Made by a program: the position numbers and the translations under genes. Below are positions 1 through 9,506 of a stretch of DNA of 64,000 bases, one piece after another. This stretch comes from an uncultured Lachnospiraceae bacterium (GTDB taxonomy: Bacteria; Bacillota; Clostridia; Lachnospirales; Lachnospiraceae), in assembly GCA_934317005.1 (NCBI GenBank), contig CAKREB010000001.1, forward strand, positions 1-64,000. The letters are read 5' to 3'. Position 1 is the stretch's first letter, and each line of letters starts with the position of its first letter. The notes beneath the pieces are model-generated. The model was not told the DNA's origin, made no database searches, and saw only the letters and a program-made list of their open reading frames with translations.

Positions 1-3
1 TTT

Positions 4-300
4 ACTATTTAATTATCAAGGTCTGCCGTTGTTTTTCTCTGACTCTTTATTGCGTCAGCGTTTAATATCTTAACACATTTTCAAGCCTTTGTCAACAACT
101 TTTTTCTTTTTATTTTGTTGCTGTCTTTTGTTATCTTTGCAACAGCGTATTAGATACTATCACATTTTTAACTACTTGTCAACAACTTTTTATCTTTTGT
201 TTTGTTGTCGCTTTTTGTCATTTCCGCGACAGCGTTTTATATACTATCACGTTTCCAACTACTTGTCAACAACTTTTTTATCCTCTTCTTCTTAAGATGT
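4..300. repeat. 87-bp tandem repeat array (about three units)
   Basis: The 10-mer gtcaacaact recurs at 91, 178 and 265, exactly 87 bp apart, and the motif gc(g/a)(t/a/g)cagcg-like block recurs at 52, 139 and 226. Each unit carries a small inverted repeat (39-43/54-58, 117-121/139-143, 206-211/226-231) followed by an AT-rich stretch. The units differ by substitutions, so this is an old array. No coding sense is seen; the low-complexity open frame across it looks spurious. Confidence 0.8.
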
Positions 301-335
301 TCTCACTTTCCAGTCGACATTCCTAATCATGTAAA

Positions 336-369
336 AGAATAAAAAACGCACAGTACAAATCACTGTGCG
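336..369 (-). terminator. Rho-independent terminator of tRNA-Ser
   Basis: An 8-bp perfect stem (347-354 with 362-369, 7-nt loop) read on the reverse strand is followed by a run of six T residues and further T-rich sequence. It lies immediately 3' of the tRNA gene. Confidence 0.85.
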
Positions 370-371
370 AA

Positions 372-459
372 CGGAGAAAGAGGGATTTGAACCCTCGCGC
401 CGCGTGAACGACCTACACCCTTAGCAGGGGCGCCTCTTCAGCCTCTTGAGTATTTCTCC
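372..459 (-). tRNA. tRNA-Ser(GCT)
   Basis: Read on the reverse strand, this 88-nt segment folds as a class II tRNA. The acceptor stem is GGAGAAA paired with TTTCTCC and a G discriminator. The anticodon loop is CTGCTAA with anticodon GCT (bases 425-423). It has a long variable arm typical of serine tRNA and a T-loop GGTTCAAATCC. The CCA end is not encoded, so it must be added after transcription. The tRNA reads AGC/AGU serine codons. Confidence 0.95.
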
Positions 460-498
460 AACACTCCCAACAGCTTTTCTAACTGTCGAGCGAATATT

Positions 499-527
499 AG
501 TATATCAGAGTTTTTTTTCTATGTCAA
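499..527 (-). promoter_or_regulatory. Promoter of the tRNA-Ser gene
   Basis: On the reverse strand TTGACA (527-522) is separated by exactly 17 nt from TATACT (504-499), a near-consensus sigma-A promoter about 40 bp upstream of the tRNA 5' end. Confidence 0.85.
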
Positions 528-716
528 TCCTTTTTTTACTTTAATTTCATTTTTCCATATTTCTGCTGATATACTGCTGCATTTTTAACACCTGCTATTA
601 CAATTAAAGCTCTTGACACGCTAATCCTACAAAGTAAATAGAGTCTCCCTGTGCATACAGACTTACACCAAACTTATTGCTTGCAGTGTCAAAATTTTAA
701 TTACTCTGTATGTATG

Positions 717-1256
717 CTAATGACTAACAGCTTCTTCATAAAGATTCTTCTTATTCTCATCAATTACAACAATAACCGGCAGATTTTCCACTTCCAGCTT
801 GCGGATTGCTTCTGTTCCTAAGTCTTCATATGCAATTACTTCTGCTTTCTTAATACATTTTGACAACAGCGCTCCTGCTCCTCCAATGGCAGCAAAGTAT
901 ACTGCATGATTTCGATTCATGGCATCGATTACTTCTTCGGATCTTTTTCCTTTTCCTATCATTCCCTTTAACCCATGCTCTAACAGCAATGGTGTATATT
1001 TATCCATACGGCTGCTGGTTGTTGGACCTGCAGAACCAATTACCTGCCCCTCTCTTGCCGGAGATGGTCCCAGATAATATATGATATTGTTCTGAAGTTC
1101 TAAAGGTATCTGCTCTCCTTTTAACATAGATTCATATATTCTTTTGTGTGCAGCATCCCTTGCAGTATATACTGTTCCTGAAATATAAACATAATCGCCT
1201 GCCTGTAGATTGGCAACTTTTTCATCTGTTAATGGTGTTGTAATATATTTTTCCAC
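717..1256 (-). CDS. Fumarate hydratase class I, beta subunit (TtdB/FumA C-terminal type)
   Basis: This is the beta subunit of the oxygen-labile [4Fe-4S] fumarase/L-tartrate dehydratase family, which interconverts fumarate and malate with the alpha subunit encoded upstream. The family signatures GDYVYISGT, TARDAAHKR and GPTTSSRMD are visible. I chose the GTG at 1256 because AGAGGA lies 4 nt upstream and the resulting 179-residue protein starts VEKYITTPL, as family members do. The frame is open further upstream to a GTG at 1310, but that extension looks like untranslated sequence and has no good ribosome binding site. It lies 155 bp after the alpha gene, with no obvious terminator between. Whether the substrate is fumarate or tartrate cannot be decided here; fumarase is the more common role in this family of bacteria. 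Confidence 0.88.
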   Translation of the reverse strand: MEKYITTPLTDEKVANLQAGDYVYISGTVYTARDAAHKRIYESMLKGEQIPLELQNNIIYYLGPSPAREGQVIGSAGPTTSSRMDKYTPLLLEHGLKGMIGKGKRSEEVIDAMNRNHAVYFAAIGGAGALLSKCIKKAEVIAYEDLGTEAIRKLEVENLPVIVVIDENKKNLYEEAVSH

Positions 1257-1317
1257 GGTTTCCTCTTTTCTGCACATCCTGCGTAATAAGAACTTTATTT
1301 TCTTTCCCACAGATGTG

Positions 1318-1332
1318 ACTTAATCACATTCT
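1318..1332. promoter_or_regulatory. CRP-like palindrome in the fumarase intersubunit gap
   Basis: The sequence TGTGA-N5-TCACA forms a perfect 5-bp dyad close to the beta-subunit start. It could be a regulator site or just local symmetry; nothing else supports it. Confidence 0.2.
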
Positions 1333-1411
1333 TTTGTGTTATTAACATATTTCTGTAAAATTGTGAATTGTATCCACAAAAAAGTATCACATTGTGAATA
1401 CAGTTTTTATT

Positions 1412-2254
1412 TTATATTATTCTGTTTTTATGTCTGTTTACATGGCAGCACATATTGATTGCTAAAGGCAGGCCTGCAATATGCGTTGGATATGTTTCAA
1501 TATTGATACCCAGTGCTGTCGTTGCTCCACCCAGTCCTGCCGGGCCAATATGAAGCTCATTAATTTTTTCTAACATTTCTATCTCTAAATCTTTCACATA
1601 TGGAATATCATTGTGAGAACCTAATTCTCTGGTCAATGCTTTTTTAGCCAATAAAGCGCATTTTTCAAATGTTCCTCCAATTCCAACTCCGATTACAAGC
1701 GGAGGACACGCATTCGGACCTGCAAGCTTTACAGTTTCCAAAATTGCATTTTTGACACCTTCTATTCCATCAGCCGGCTTTAACATGCAGACTCTACTCA
1801 TATTTTCGCTTCCAAATCCTTTTGGAGCAACTGTAAGCTCTATTTTATCTCCCGGAACAATTTCATAGTGAATTACTCCCGGTGTATTGTCTTTTGTATT
1901 TTCACGCTCGATAGGATCTCTTACAACGGATTTTCTTAAGTATCCTTCTACATATCCCTGACGGATTCCTTCATTAATGGCATCCTCTAAGTTTCCACCT
2001 TCGATATGCACATCCTGTCCTACTTTTATAAACACAACCGCCATACCGGTATCCTGACATATTGGAATCAGGTCATTTTCAGCGATTTTTAAATTTTCTT
2101 TTAGTTGCGCTAAAATCTGCTTTCCTAACTGACTTGTTTCTTTATCAGCATTATCATATAATGCTTTCTTCACATCCGAAGACAACTCATAATTTGCTTC
2201 TATACACATTTCTTTTACATTTTTTGTAATTTCTTCTGTCGATATTACTCTCAT
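1412..2254 (-). CDS. Fumarate hydratase class I, alpha subunit (TtdA/FumA N-terminal type)
   Basis: This is the alpha subunit of the class I iron-sulfur fumarase family. Conserved blocks include PICQDTGMAVVF, GSENMSRVCMLKP and GPNACPPLVIGVGIGG, with cysteines that match the cluster ligands of this family. The chosen start (MRVISTEE, ATG 2254) has AAGGAG 6 nt upstream, giving 280 residues. An in-frame upstream extension overlaps a hairpin and is not expected to be translated. It sits just downstream of gyrA on the same strand, with a hairpin between them. The partner beta gene follows. The enzyme acts in the reductive or oxidative branch of the TCA pathway in the cytoplasm. Confidence 0.93.
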   Translation of the reverse strand: MRVISTEEITKNVKEMCIEANYELSSDVKKALYDNADKETSQLGKQILAQLKENLKIAENDLIPICQDTGMAVVFIKVGQDVHIEGGNLEDAINEGIRQGYVEGYLRKSVVRDPIERENTKDNTPGVIHYEIVPGDKIELTVAPKGFGSENMSRVCMLKPADGIEGVKNAILETVKLAGPNACPPLVIGVGIGGTFEKCALLAKKALTRELGSHNDIPYVKDLEIEMLEKINELHIGPAGLGGATTALGINIETYPTHIAGLPLAINMCCHVNRHKNRII

Positions 2255-2266
2255 GTCAATCTCCTT

Positions 2267-2340
2267 TTTATAAAACAACAAAGAGCGCGTTGAAAATGCA
2301 GTTCTACCCTCCGTAAAAAGCAATTTCAAACACGCTCTAA
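2267..2340 (-). terminator. Long hairpin between gyrA and the fumarase genes
   Basis: The reverse-strand sequence AGAGCGTGTTTGAAATTGC pairs, with one bulge and one G-T, with GCATTTTCAACGCGCTCT about 20 nt later, and a T-rich stretch follows. It probably ends gyrA transcription; its length and GC-rich base also suggest a repeat-family hairpin. Confidence 0.6.
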
Positions 2341-2344
2341 TAAA

Positions 2345-4942
2345 CTATTCTTCCTTATCTTCTTCTGCCCTGTTGATTAACTTTTCCAGTGAAGTATCGC
2401 TGTTACCTGATGTTTCTATAATGTCTTCTTCTGTCAGATCAGATTCCCGTTCTAACTCTTCAAGCAATTTTTCTTCTGCATTTTCAACATTTTCAGGTAT
2501 TGCATCTCTGACTTTTGTCATACTTGCTACAACAATCTTCTTGTCAGAGTCTAAATCCATTAACTTCACACCAGAGGTAATACGACCTAATACAGATACT
2601 TCTGATACATTTAACTGTATAATAATTCCCTCTGTTGTGATCAACATAACTTCATTTTCTTCATTTACTGCCTTTACACTAACAACATCTCCGGTTTTTT
2701 CGGTGATTTTATAACATTTTACACCCTTTCCGCCACGATACTGTCTTGTAAACTCTTCAATAGCAGTTCTCTTACCCATACCATATTCGGATACAAGCAT
2801 TAAATATTTTCCCTGAGTATCTAACTGCATACCGATAACTTCATCATCATATGACAGGTTCATACCGATAACCCCCATTGAGGTTCTTCCGGTTGGTCTG
2901 ACATCATTTTCATCGAAACGGATACACTGACCATGCTTAGTTACTAAAATAATATCCTTCTTTAGATTCGTTGCTTTTACCTCGATCAGTTCATCATCTT
3001 CCCGAAGATTGATAGCCTGCAAACCTGATTTTCTAATATTAGCATATTCCGAAATAGAAGTTTTCTTGACAATACCATTCTTTGTAGCCATAAACAGATA
3101 TTTATTTTCTGCATATTCACGAATCGGGATTACAGCCGTAATCTTTTCATCCGGCAAAAGCTGCAATAAGTTAATGATTGCCATACCTCTTGCTGTTCTT
3201 CCTGATTCCGGTATTTCGTATGCTTTCAGGCGATATACACGGCCACGGTTTGTAAAAAACATGATATAATGATGCGTTGTAGACATGATCAGATCTTCAA
3301 TATAATCATCACCGATTGTCTGCATTCCCTTAATTCCTTTGCCACCTCTATGCTGGCTCTTGAAATTATCAACCGTCATTCTCTTGATATATCCAAGCTT
3401 TGTCATAGTAATAATCGTGTTTTCATTTGGAATAAGGTCTTCCATAGACAGATCATACTCATCATATCCAATGGATGTTCTTCTCTCGTCACCATATTTA
3501 TCACGAATAACAAGAATTTCTTTTTTGACAACACCAAGTAAAAGCTTACGATCTGCTAAAATTGCCTTAAACTCTGCAATCTTTTTCTGCAGCTCTGCAA
3601 ACTCTCCCTCGATCTTTTCACGTTCCAAACCTGTCAACGCACGCAGACGCATTTCTACGATAGCATCGGCCTGTGCCTGTGAAAGTTCAAAGCGTTCAAT
3701 TAATTTTTCTTTTGCCTCGTTAGCATTCTTAGATCCGCGGATAATATTGATGACTTCATCAATATTGTCTAATGCAATCAATAATCCCTGTAAAATATGA
3801 GCTCTTTCTTCTGCTTTGTTTAAGTCATATTTTGTTCTTCTGGTTACTACTTCTTCCTGATGCTGCAAATAGTAATTCAACATCTGCAAAATATTCATAA
3901 CCCGTGGCTCATTGTTTACCAAGGCAAGCATAATGACACCAAATGTTTCCTGCATCTGAGTGTGCTTAAACAATTGATTTAAAATGATATTTGGATTAAC
4001 ATCACGACGCAGCTCGATACAAACACGCATACCTTCTCTGTTCGTTTCATCGCGCAGATCTGTAATACCATCAATCTTTTTATCTCTATGTAACTCTGAT
4101 ATCTTTTCAATCAAACGTGCTTTATTTACCATATATGGAAGTTCTGTTACTACGATACGGTTCTTTCCGTTCTCCATGGGCTCAATATTTGTTACGGCAC
4201 GAACACGGATTTTACCACGTCCGGTACGATAAGCCTCTTCGATTCCTCTTGTTCCAAGAATCTGAGCACCCGTTGGAAAATCAGGGCCTTTAATGATTGA
4301 TAAGATTTCTTCTGTCGTTGTTTCTTTGTCTACAGTTGTATCATCAATGATACGCACTACTGCATCAATAACTTCGCGTAAATTATGTGGCGGTATATTG
4401 GTTGCCATACCTACAGCAATACCGGAAGTTCCATTTACTAAAAGATTTGGAAATCTGGAAGGCAATACAACCGGTTCCTTTTCTGTCTCATCAAAGTTCG
4501 GAATAAAATCAACCGTATCTTTGTTAATGTCTGATAACATTTCTACGGATATTTTACTCAGTCTTGCCTCTGTGTAACGCATTGCCGCAGCACCATCACC
4601 ATCGACAGAACCAAAGTTTCCATGTCCATCTACCAACGGATAGCGGGTAGACCAATCCTGTGCTAAATTAACCAACGCACCATAAATAGAACTATCACCA
4701 TGAGGATGATATTTACCCATTGTGTCACCCACGATACGGGCACATTTACGATGTGGTTTATCAGGTCCGTTATTCAATTCTACCATTGCGTACAAAATTC
4801 TACGCTGTACCGGCTTCAAGCCATCTCTTACATCCGGAAGTGCTCTGGCTGCGATAACGGACATGGCATAGTCAATATATGCAGTTTCCATTTTCTTTTT
4901 CAGATCCACTTCATGAACCTTATCAAAGATATTTTCGTCCAT
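2345..4942 (-). CDS. gyrA: DNA gyrase subunit A
   Basis: This is the DNA breakage-reunion subunit of gyrase, working with GyrB to introduce negative supercoils. The catalytic tyrosine is Tyr123 in AAMRYTEARL. The quinolone-resistance region reads HPHGDSSIYGALV; Ser84 matches E. coli Ser83, while Gly88 stands where E. coli has Asp87. The GyrA box (QHRGGKGIKG), needed for DNA wrapping, is present in the C-terminal beta-pinwheel. At 865 residues it is of normal length, with an acidic tail. The ATG start has GAGG 6 nt upstream. It follows gyrB by 75 bp, in the order dnaA-dnaN-yaaA-recF-gyrB-gyrA usual for Firmicutes. Confidence 0.98.
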   Translation of the reverse strand: MDENIFDKVHEVDLKKKMETAYIDYAMSVIAARALPDVRDGLKPVQRRILYAMVELNNGPDKPHRKCARIVGDTMGKYHPHGDSSIYGALVNLAQDWSTRYPLVDGHGNFGSVDGDGAAAMRYTEARLSKISVEMLSDINKDTVDFIPNFDETEKEPVVLPSRFPNLLVNGTSGIAVGMATNIPPHNLREVIDAVVRIIDDTTVDKETTTEEILSIIKGPDFPTGAQILGTRGIEEAYRTGRGKIRVRAVTNIEPMENGKNRIVVTELPYMVNKARLIEKISELHRDKKIDGITDLRDETNREGMRVCIELRRDVNPNIILNQLFKHTQMQETFGVIMLALVNNEPRVMNILQMLNYYLQHQEEVVTRRTKYDLNKAEERAHILQGLLIALDNIDEVINIIRGSKNANEAKEKLIERFELSQAQADAIVEMRLRALTGLEREKIEGEFAELQKKIAEFKAILADRKLLLGVVKKEILVIRDKYGDERRTSIGYDEYDLSMEDLIPNENTIITMTKLGYIKRMTVDNFKSQHRGGKGIKGMQTIGDDYIEDLIMSTTHHYIMFFTNRGRVYRLKAYEIPESGRTARGMAIINLLQLLPDEKITAVIPIREYAENKYLFMATKNGIVKKTSISEYANIRKSGLQAINLREDDELIEVKATNLKKDIILVTKHGQCIRFDENDVRPTGRTSMGVIGMNLSYDDEVIGMQLDTQGKYLMLVSEYGMGKRTAIEEFTRQYRGGKGVKCYKITEKTGDVVSVKAVNEENEVMLITTEGIIIQLNVSEVSVLGRITSGVKLMDLDSDKKIVVASMTKVRDAIPENVENAEEKLLEELERESDLTEEDIIETSGNSDTSLEKLINRAEEDKEE

Positions 4943-5017
4943 TTTTTACCTCATTCCTGTGCACATCTATACTGGCAAATTTGTATCACGTGCACACAGA
5001 TACAAATTCTTATATTT

Positions 5018-6940
5018 TTAAATATCTAAATTCTTGACATATTTTGCATTTTCCTCGATAAACTCACGACGTGGCTCTACTTTATCACCCATAAGTGTAT
5101 TAAATACTACATCTATCTCGGATTCTGATTCTTCATCAATTGTTACACGCAAAAGGATTCGTTTCTCCGGATCCATTGTTGTATCCCATAACTGCTCAGC
5201 ATCCATCTCACCCAGACCTTTGTAACGCTGAATCTTATTATTTCCATCGCGTCCAATCTCTGTCAAAATAGAATTTAATTCTGCATCATCATAAGCATAA
5301 TATACTTTTTTATTCTTTTCGATCTTAAAAAGTGGTGGCTGCGCAAGATATACATGTCCCTGTCTGATAAGCTCCGGCATAAAACGATATAAAAATGTCA
5401 GCATAAGTGTTGCAATATGAGCTCCATCCACATCGGCATCTGTCATAATAACAATTTTATCGTAACGAAGCTTTTCGATGTTGAAATCTTCTCCAATACC
5501 GGTACCAAAGGCTGTAATCATTGCTTTAATTTCATTGTTTACCAAAATTTTGTCCAAACGTGACTTTTCCACATTCAAAATCTTACCACGTAAAGGCAGG
5601 ATAGCCTGTGTTGCACGGTTACGTGCTGTTTTTGCACTTCCGCCGGCGGAATCTCCCTCGACGATATATATTTCACAGTTCTTTGGATCTTTATCACTAC
5701 AATCTGCTAATTTTCCTGGAAGACTTGTACTTTCCAAAGCAGTCTTTCTTCTTGTCAGATCTCTGGCTTTGCGGGCAGCATCCCTGGCACGCTGTGCCAA
5801 AACCGCTTTATCACAGATTACTCTGGCAACCGCAGGATTCTGCTCTAAGAAATATGTGAGCTGCTCTGTCACAACAGACTCTACCGCACCCCTTGCTTCA
5901 CTGTTTCCAAGTTTTTGCTTTGTCTGACCTTCAAACTGTGGCTCACCAATCTTAATACTGATGATAGCAGAAAGTCCCTCTCTAATATCTTCACCGGAAA
6001 GATTTGCTTCATTTTCTTTTAAAATTTTATTTTTCTTAGCATAATCATTAAATGTTTTTGTCAAAGCATTACGGAAGCCCGTAAGATGTGTACCACCCTC
6101 CGGTGTTGTAATATTATTTACAAAACTGTATGTTCCCTCCTGATAGGAGCTGTTATGCTGCATTGCTACTTCCACAACAATGCCATCTCTTTGTCCTTCA
6201 CAATAAATGATCTGCTCATATAAAGGATCTTTGTGTCTGTTTAAGTAGCTGACGTATTCTTTAATTCCACCCTCATAGTGAAACTCTCTGACCTTAGGTT
6301 CTTCCAATCTCTCATCAATCAATACGATTTTCAGGCCCTTTGTCAAAAATGCCATTTCTCTTAATCTCTGACGCAAAGTGTCAAAATCAAATACGGTTTC
6401 CTCAAAAATTTCCTTGTCAGGAAGAAAAGTAACCTCTGTTCCTGTATGATCTGTCGTTCCAATCTCCTTTAAAGGATACATTACTTTTCCGCGTTCGTAA
6501 CGCTGCTGGTACTTTTTACCACCCTGATGTATCACGACTTCCAGCCACTCTGACAGCGCATTTACAACAGAGGCACCAACACCATGCAAACCACCGGACA
6601 CCTTGTATCCGCCACCACCAAACTTTCCACCGGCATGAAGGATTGTAAATACAACCTCTACAGCAGGAAGTCCTGCCTTGTGATTGATACCAATAGGAAT
6701 ACCACGTCCATTATCAATAACTTTAATTGAATTATCCTTTTGAATCGTTACCTGAATCTCAGTACAGTAACCAGCCAAAGCTTCATCAACGGAATTATCA
6801 ACAATTTCGTAAACGAGGTGATGAAGACCACGGATTGACGTACTACCAATGTACATACCAGGTCTTTTGCGTACCGCTTCCAGTCCCTCTAAAATCTGAA
6901 TTTGGTCCGCACCATACTCGCCATTCACTTCTGTTCCCAT
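5018..6940 (-). CDS. gyrB: DNA gyrase subunit B
   Basis: This is the ATPase subunit of gyrase. The GHKL ATP-binding motifs are seen in order: EIVDNSVDEALAG, DNGRGIPIG and GGLHGVGASVVNALS. The TOPRIM domain follows with EGDSAGGSAK, PLRGKILNVEK and the metal-binding DADVDGAHI. I start it at ATG 6940 (MGTEVNGEYG), which has GGAGG 6 nt upstream; an ATG four codons earlier overlaps that ribosome binding site and is less likely. The product is 640 residues, normal for the shorter Gram-positive type. It lies 69 bp after recF and before gyrA. Confidence 0.98.
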   Translation of the reverse strand: MGTEVNGEYGADQIQILEGLEAVRKRPGMYIGSTSIRGLHHLVYEIVDNSVDEALAGYCTEIQVTIQKDNSIKVIDNGRGIPIGINHKAGLPAVEVVFTILHAGGKFGGGGYKVSGGLHGVGASVVNALSEWLEVVIHQGGKKYQQRYERGKVMYPLKEIGTTDHTGTEVTFLPDKEIFEETVFDFDTLRQRLREMAFLTKGLKIVLIDERLEEPKVREFHYEGGIKEYVSYLNRHKDPLYEQIIYCEGQRDGIVVEVAMQHNSSYQEGTYSFVNNITTPEGGTHLTGFRNALTKTFNDYAKKNKILKENEANLSGEDIREGLSAIISIKIGEPQFEGQTKQKLGNSEARGAVESVVTEQLTYFLEQNPAVARVICDKAVLAQRARDAARKARDLTRRKTALESTSLPGKLADCSDKDPKNCEIYIVEGDSAGGSAKTARNRATQAILPLRGKILNVEKSRLDKILVNNEIKAMITAFGTGIGEDFNIEKLRYDKIVIMTDADVDGAHIATLMLTFLYRFMPELIRQGHVYLAQPPLFKIEKNKKVYYAYDDAELNSILTEIGRDGNNKIQRYKGLGEMDAEQLWDTTMDPEKRILLRVTIDEESESEIDVVFNTLMGDKVEPRREFIEENAKYVKNLDI

Positions 6941-7009
6941 ATTTTCCTCCATTCTGTGTCATATAACACCTAACATTCAGTCTATTAAATAAATATCTAA
7001 TAACTATGA

Positions 7010-8098
7010 TCATCCTTTTTCAACAGAAATCCTTCCCTGCGTAATGCGAAAAATCTTATCCAATGTCAATCTGCTATCAATAAATTCTTCGATACCGGTA
7101 CAGGTAATAATTGTCTGAATATCATGAATGCTATCCAGCAAATAATTTTGTCTGTTGCGATCTAATTCTGACAAAACATCATCTAATAACAAAATAGGAG
7201 AATCTCCTACAATTTGTTTTACTAATTCTATTTCTGCCAGTTTTAAAGAAAGAGCACATGTTCTTTGCTGCCCCTGTGAACCATATTTACGAATATCAAT
7301 ATCATCATTCATAAAACAAAGATCATCTCTATGAGGTCCTACATTTGTTGAACATTGCTTTAAATCTTTTTCCTGCGATTTTTGTAACGCAGTTTCAAAC
7401 TCATCTATAGTAACATCAGGTTCATATAGCATTCTTATATGCTCTTTATTCCCTGTGAGTTTTTCATTTACTTTTGTGACAATCTCACTGATTTCTTTTA
7501 CAAATTCTTCTCTCCGTTTAATAATCTTAGAACCATATTCCAGTAAGTTCATATCCCATATAGCAAGTGTATCCTTTAAGGAAGGCTGATAATAAATCTG
7601 TTTCAACAATTTATTTCTCTGCATCAACACCTTGTTATATTCCCCCAGATCATGCAAATAAACATGATCTAACTGACATAACTCCATATTCATAAAACGT
7701 CTTCTTTCCGCAGGACCGTTTTTGATAATTCTTAGGTCTTCCGGAGAAAAGAAAATAACATTTAACAAACCAAGTAATTCTCCTGAACGTTTGATAGGAA
7801 TACCATCAATAGCAATTCCTTTTCCTTTGTTCTTTCGCAAATGCATATCAATTCTATGTTTGATATTTTTCTTTGTCAGATGCATTCGTATATGTGCTTC
7901 CTCCTGCCCAATGCGAATCAACTCTCTATCCTTACTTCCCTTATGGGATTTTGTAGTTCCACACACAAAGATAGATTCCAATAAATTCGTTTTTCCCTGA
8001 GCATTATCTCCATAGAGAATATTTGTTTTGTTATGAAATTCTATTTTGGCAAATTCATAGTTTCTAAAGTTGCCAACTTCCAGAGAATCAACTTGCAT
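7010..8098 (-). CDS. recF: DNA replication and repair protein RecF
   Basis: RecF is an SMC-like ATPase that helps load RecA at single-strand gaps. The Walker A motif GDNAQGKTNLLE is near residue 34. The ABC-type signature region (YGSQGQQRTCALSLKLAE) and the Walker B LLLDDVLSELD are near the C-terminus. The length of 362 residues is normal. AGGAGA lies 7 nt before the ATG and overlaps the end of yaaA, so the two are probably translationally coupled. Confidence 0.97.
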   Translation of the reverse strand: MQVDSLEVGNFRNYEFAKIEFHNKTNILYGDNAQGKTNLLESIFVCGTTKSHKGSKDRELIRIGQEEAHIRMHLTKKNIKHRIDMHLRKNKGKGIAIDGIPIKRSGELLGLLNVIFFSPEDLRIIKNGPAERRRFMNMELCQLDHVYLHDLGEYNKVLMQRNKLLKQIYYQPSLKDTLAIWDMNLLEYGSKIIKRREEFVKEISEIVTKVNEKLTGNKEHIRMLYEPDVTIDEFETALQKSQEKDLKQCSTNVGPHRDDLCFMNDDIDIRKYGSQGQQRTCALSLKLAEIELVKQIVGDSPILLLDDVLSELDRNRQNYLLDSIHDIQTIITCTGIEEFIDSRLTLDKIFRITQGRISVEKG

Positions 8099-8101
8099 AA
8101 A

Positions 8102-8314
8102 TTATTCTCCTATCACTGTTACCTGCTTTCCGTTGTATTCTACAACATCCTGAGGATATATCTTTTTTCCTCTTCTGGTATCAACTTCTCCATTTACTTT
8201 TACTTCTCCATTTTGAATGACAATCTTAGCCTCTACTCCTGAAGAAACAAAACCGGCTAATTTTAATAGTTGTCCCAGCTTGATATGTTCATCACTGATT
8301 TCTACAGCTTGCAT
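8102..8314 (-). CDS. yaaA: S4-domain RNA-binding protein YaaA
   Basis: This 70-residue protein consists of one S4 RNA-binding domain (LGQLLKLAGFVSSGVEAK, VKVNGEVDTRRGKKI). It occupies the conserved place between dnaN and recF in Firmicutes; Bacillus YaaA has been linked to ribosome assembly. The stop codon is 3 bp from the recF start. It is encoded in the same direction as its neighbours, 88 bp after dnaN. Confidence 0.93.
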   Translation of the reverse strand: MQAVEISDEHIKLGQLLKLAGFVSSGVEAKIVIQNGEVKVNGEVDTRRGKKIYPQDVVEYNGKQVTVIGE

Positions 8315-8402
8315 TATAACCTCGTTTCTGCACTGTACTATATTTTCGTTTTATATCAAACAGTGCCTTGCTATAAAACTTAAAACGAAAAGAAAGAAAA
8401 TA

Positions 8403-9506
8403 TTATATATTAAAATTTACAGGTAATATCAGGTAAATATAACTTTCCTCTTTGTTTTTGATAAAGCATGGAGCTTTTGGATTAATCATATAGATTGTGA
8501 TTTCTTCATCATCAATTACACGCAAAGCATCAATTAAAAATCTAGGATTAAAACCTATCATGATATCTTTGCCTTCTTTGGTTGCTTCGATTTCTTCATC
8601 CATAGAACCGATAGCAGAATGCATGGCAAATCCCATACCCTTATCCGTAACATCAATAATAACCGGCTTTTTCTCTGATTCTTTGATTAAGAGTGTAGTA
8701 CGGTCGATACAATCTAACATTTCTTTTTTGGAAACTGTTAGTTTTGTTTCATAGTCACTGGAAAGCATTTTGTCTACTTTGTAATATTCTCCTTCAATAA
8801 GACGTGACAAAACTACTGTATTGGCAAATTCAAATAAGGCATGCTTTTCTGTAAAAAAGATATTAACTTCGTCATCAATACCGCCATTTAAAATTTTGCT
8901 GATTTCGATAAGTGTTTTTCCAGGAATGATAACACTGATATCTGTATAAGATTCTTTTAACTCTACTTTACGGATAGAGATACGGTGTCCATCAAGAGAT
9001 ATTACTTTTAATTGGTTTCCTTTAATCTCAAATAATTCACCGGTCATAATCTTTGTATTTTCGTTATCTGATATGCTGAATACTGTCTGACGAATAATTT
9101 CTTTTAAGGTGAATTGTGAAATTGTAATATGGTTATCCTTTACAATGTTTGGAAGAAAAGGAAACTCTTCGGTAGGATTAACGGAAATATTAAATTTAGC
9201 CTTTCCTCCACTGATGTTCATAGTAAAGTTCGGATCTACGGAAATATTTACTTCGTCAGAAGGTAATTTACGAATAATTTCGTAGAATATTTTTGCATTA
9301 ACTGCCACGGAGCCTTCTTCTATGATCTGACCTTCTATGATAGTTTCAATGCCTAATTCCAAATCGTTAGCTATTAATTTTATAGTATCTACTTTAACTT
9401 CGATTACCAGACATTCTAATATAGCCATTGTAGATTTTCCGGAGATTGCCTTTAGGGCAATATTTACTCCTTCTAATAATTTTAATTTATCACAAATGAT
9501 GTTCAT
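8403..9506 (-). CDS. dnaN: DNA polymerase III beta subunit (sliding clamp)
   Basis: DnaN is the ring-shaped clamp that tethers the replicative polymerase to DNA. The start is ATG 9506 (MNIICDKLKLLEGVNIALKA), with AAAGGAG 8 nt upstream. The frame remains open a further 54 codons upstream, but that part lies in the dnaA-dnaN spacer and looks noncoding. Clamp motifs such as LDGHRISIRKVEL and the C-terminal YLILPV are present. The 367-residue length is normal for three clamp domains. Confidence 0.97.
   Translation of the reverse strand: MNIICDKLKLLEGVNIALKAISGKSTMAILECLVIEVKVDTIKLIANDLELGIETIIEGQIIEEGSVAVNAKIFYEIIRKLPSDEVNISVDPNFTMNISGGKAKFNISVNPTEEFPFLPNIVKDNHITISQFTLKEIIRQTVFSISDNENTKIMTGELFEIKGNQLKVISLDGHRISIRKVELKESYTDISVIIPGKTLIEISKILNGGIDDEVNIFFTEKHALFEFANTVVLSRLIEGEYYKVDKMLSSDYETKLTVSKKEMLDCIDRTTLLIKESEKKPVIIDVTDKGMGFAMHSAIGSMDEEIEATKEGKDIMIGFNPRFLIDALRVIDDEEITIYMINPKAPCFIKNKEESYIYLILPVNFNI

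Noticed and set aside
89..295. Open frame of 68 codons across the 87-bp repeats
   Set aside because: The translation is Phe/Leu/Ser low complexity arising from the tandem repeats, without a ribosome binding site.
4700..5029. Forward-strand open frame over the gyrA start
   Set aside because: It is antisense to conserved gyrA and the gyrB-gyrA gap and lacks a credible start.
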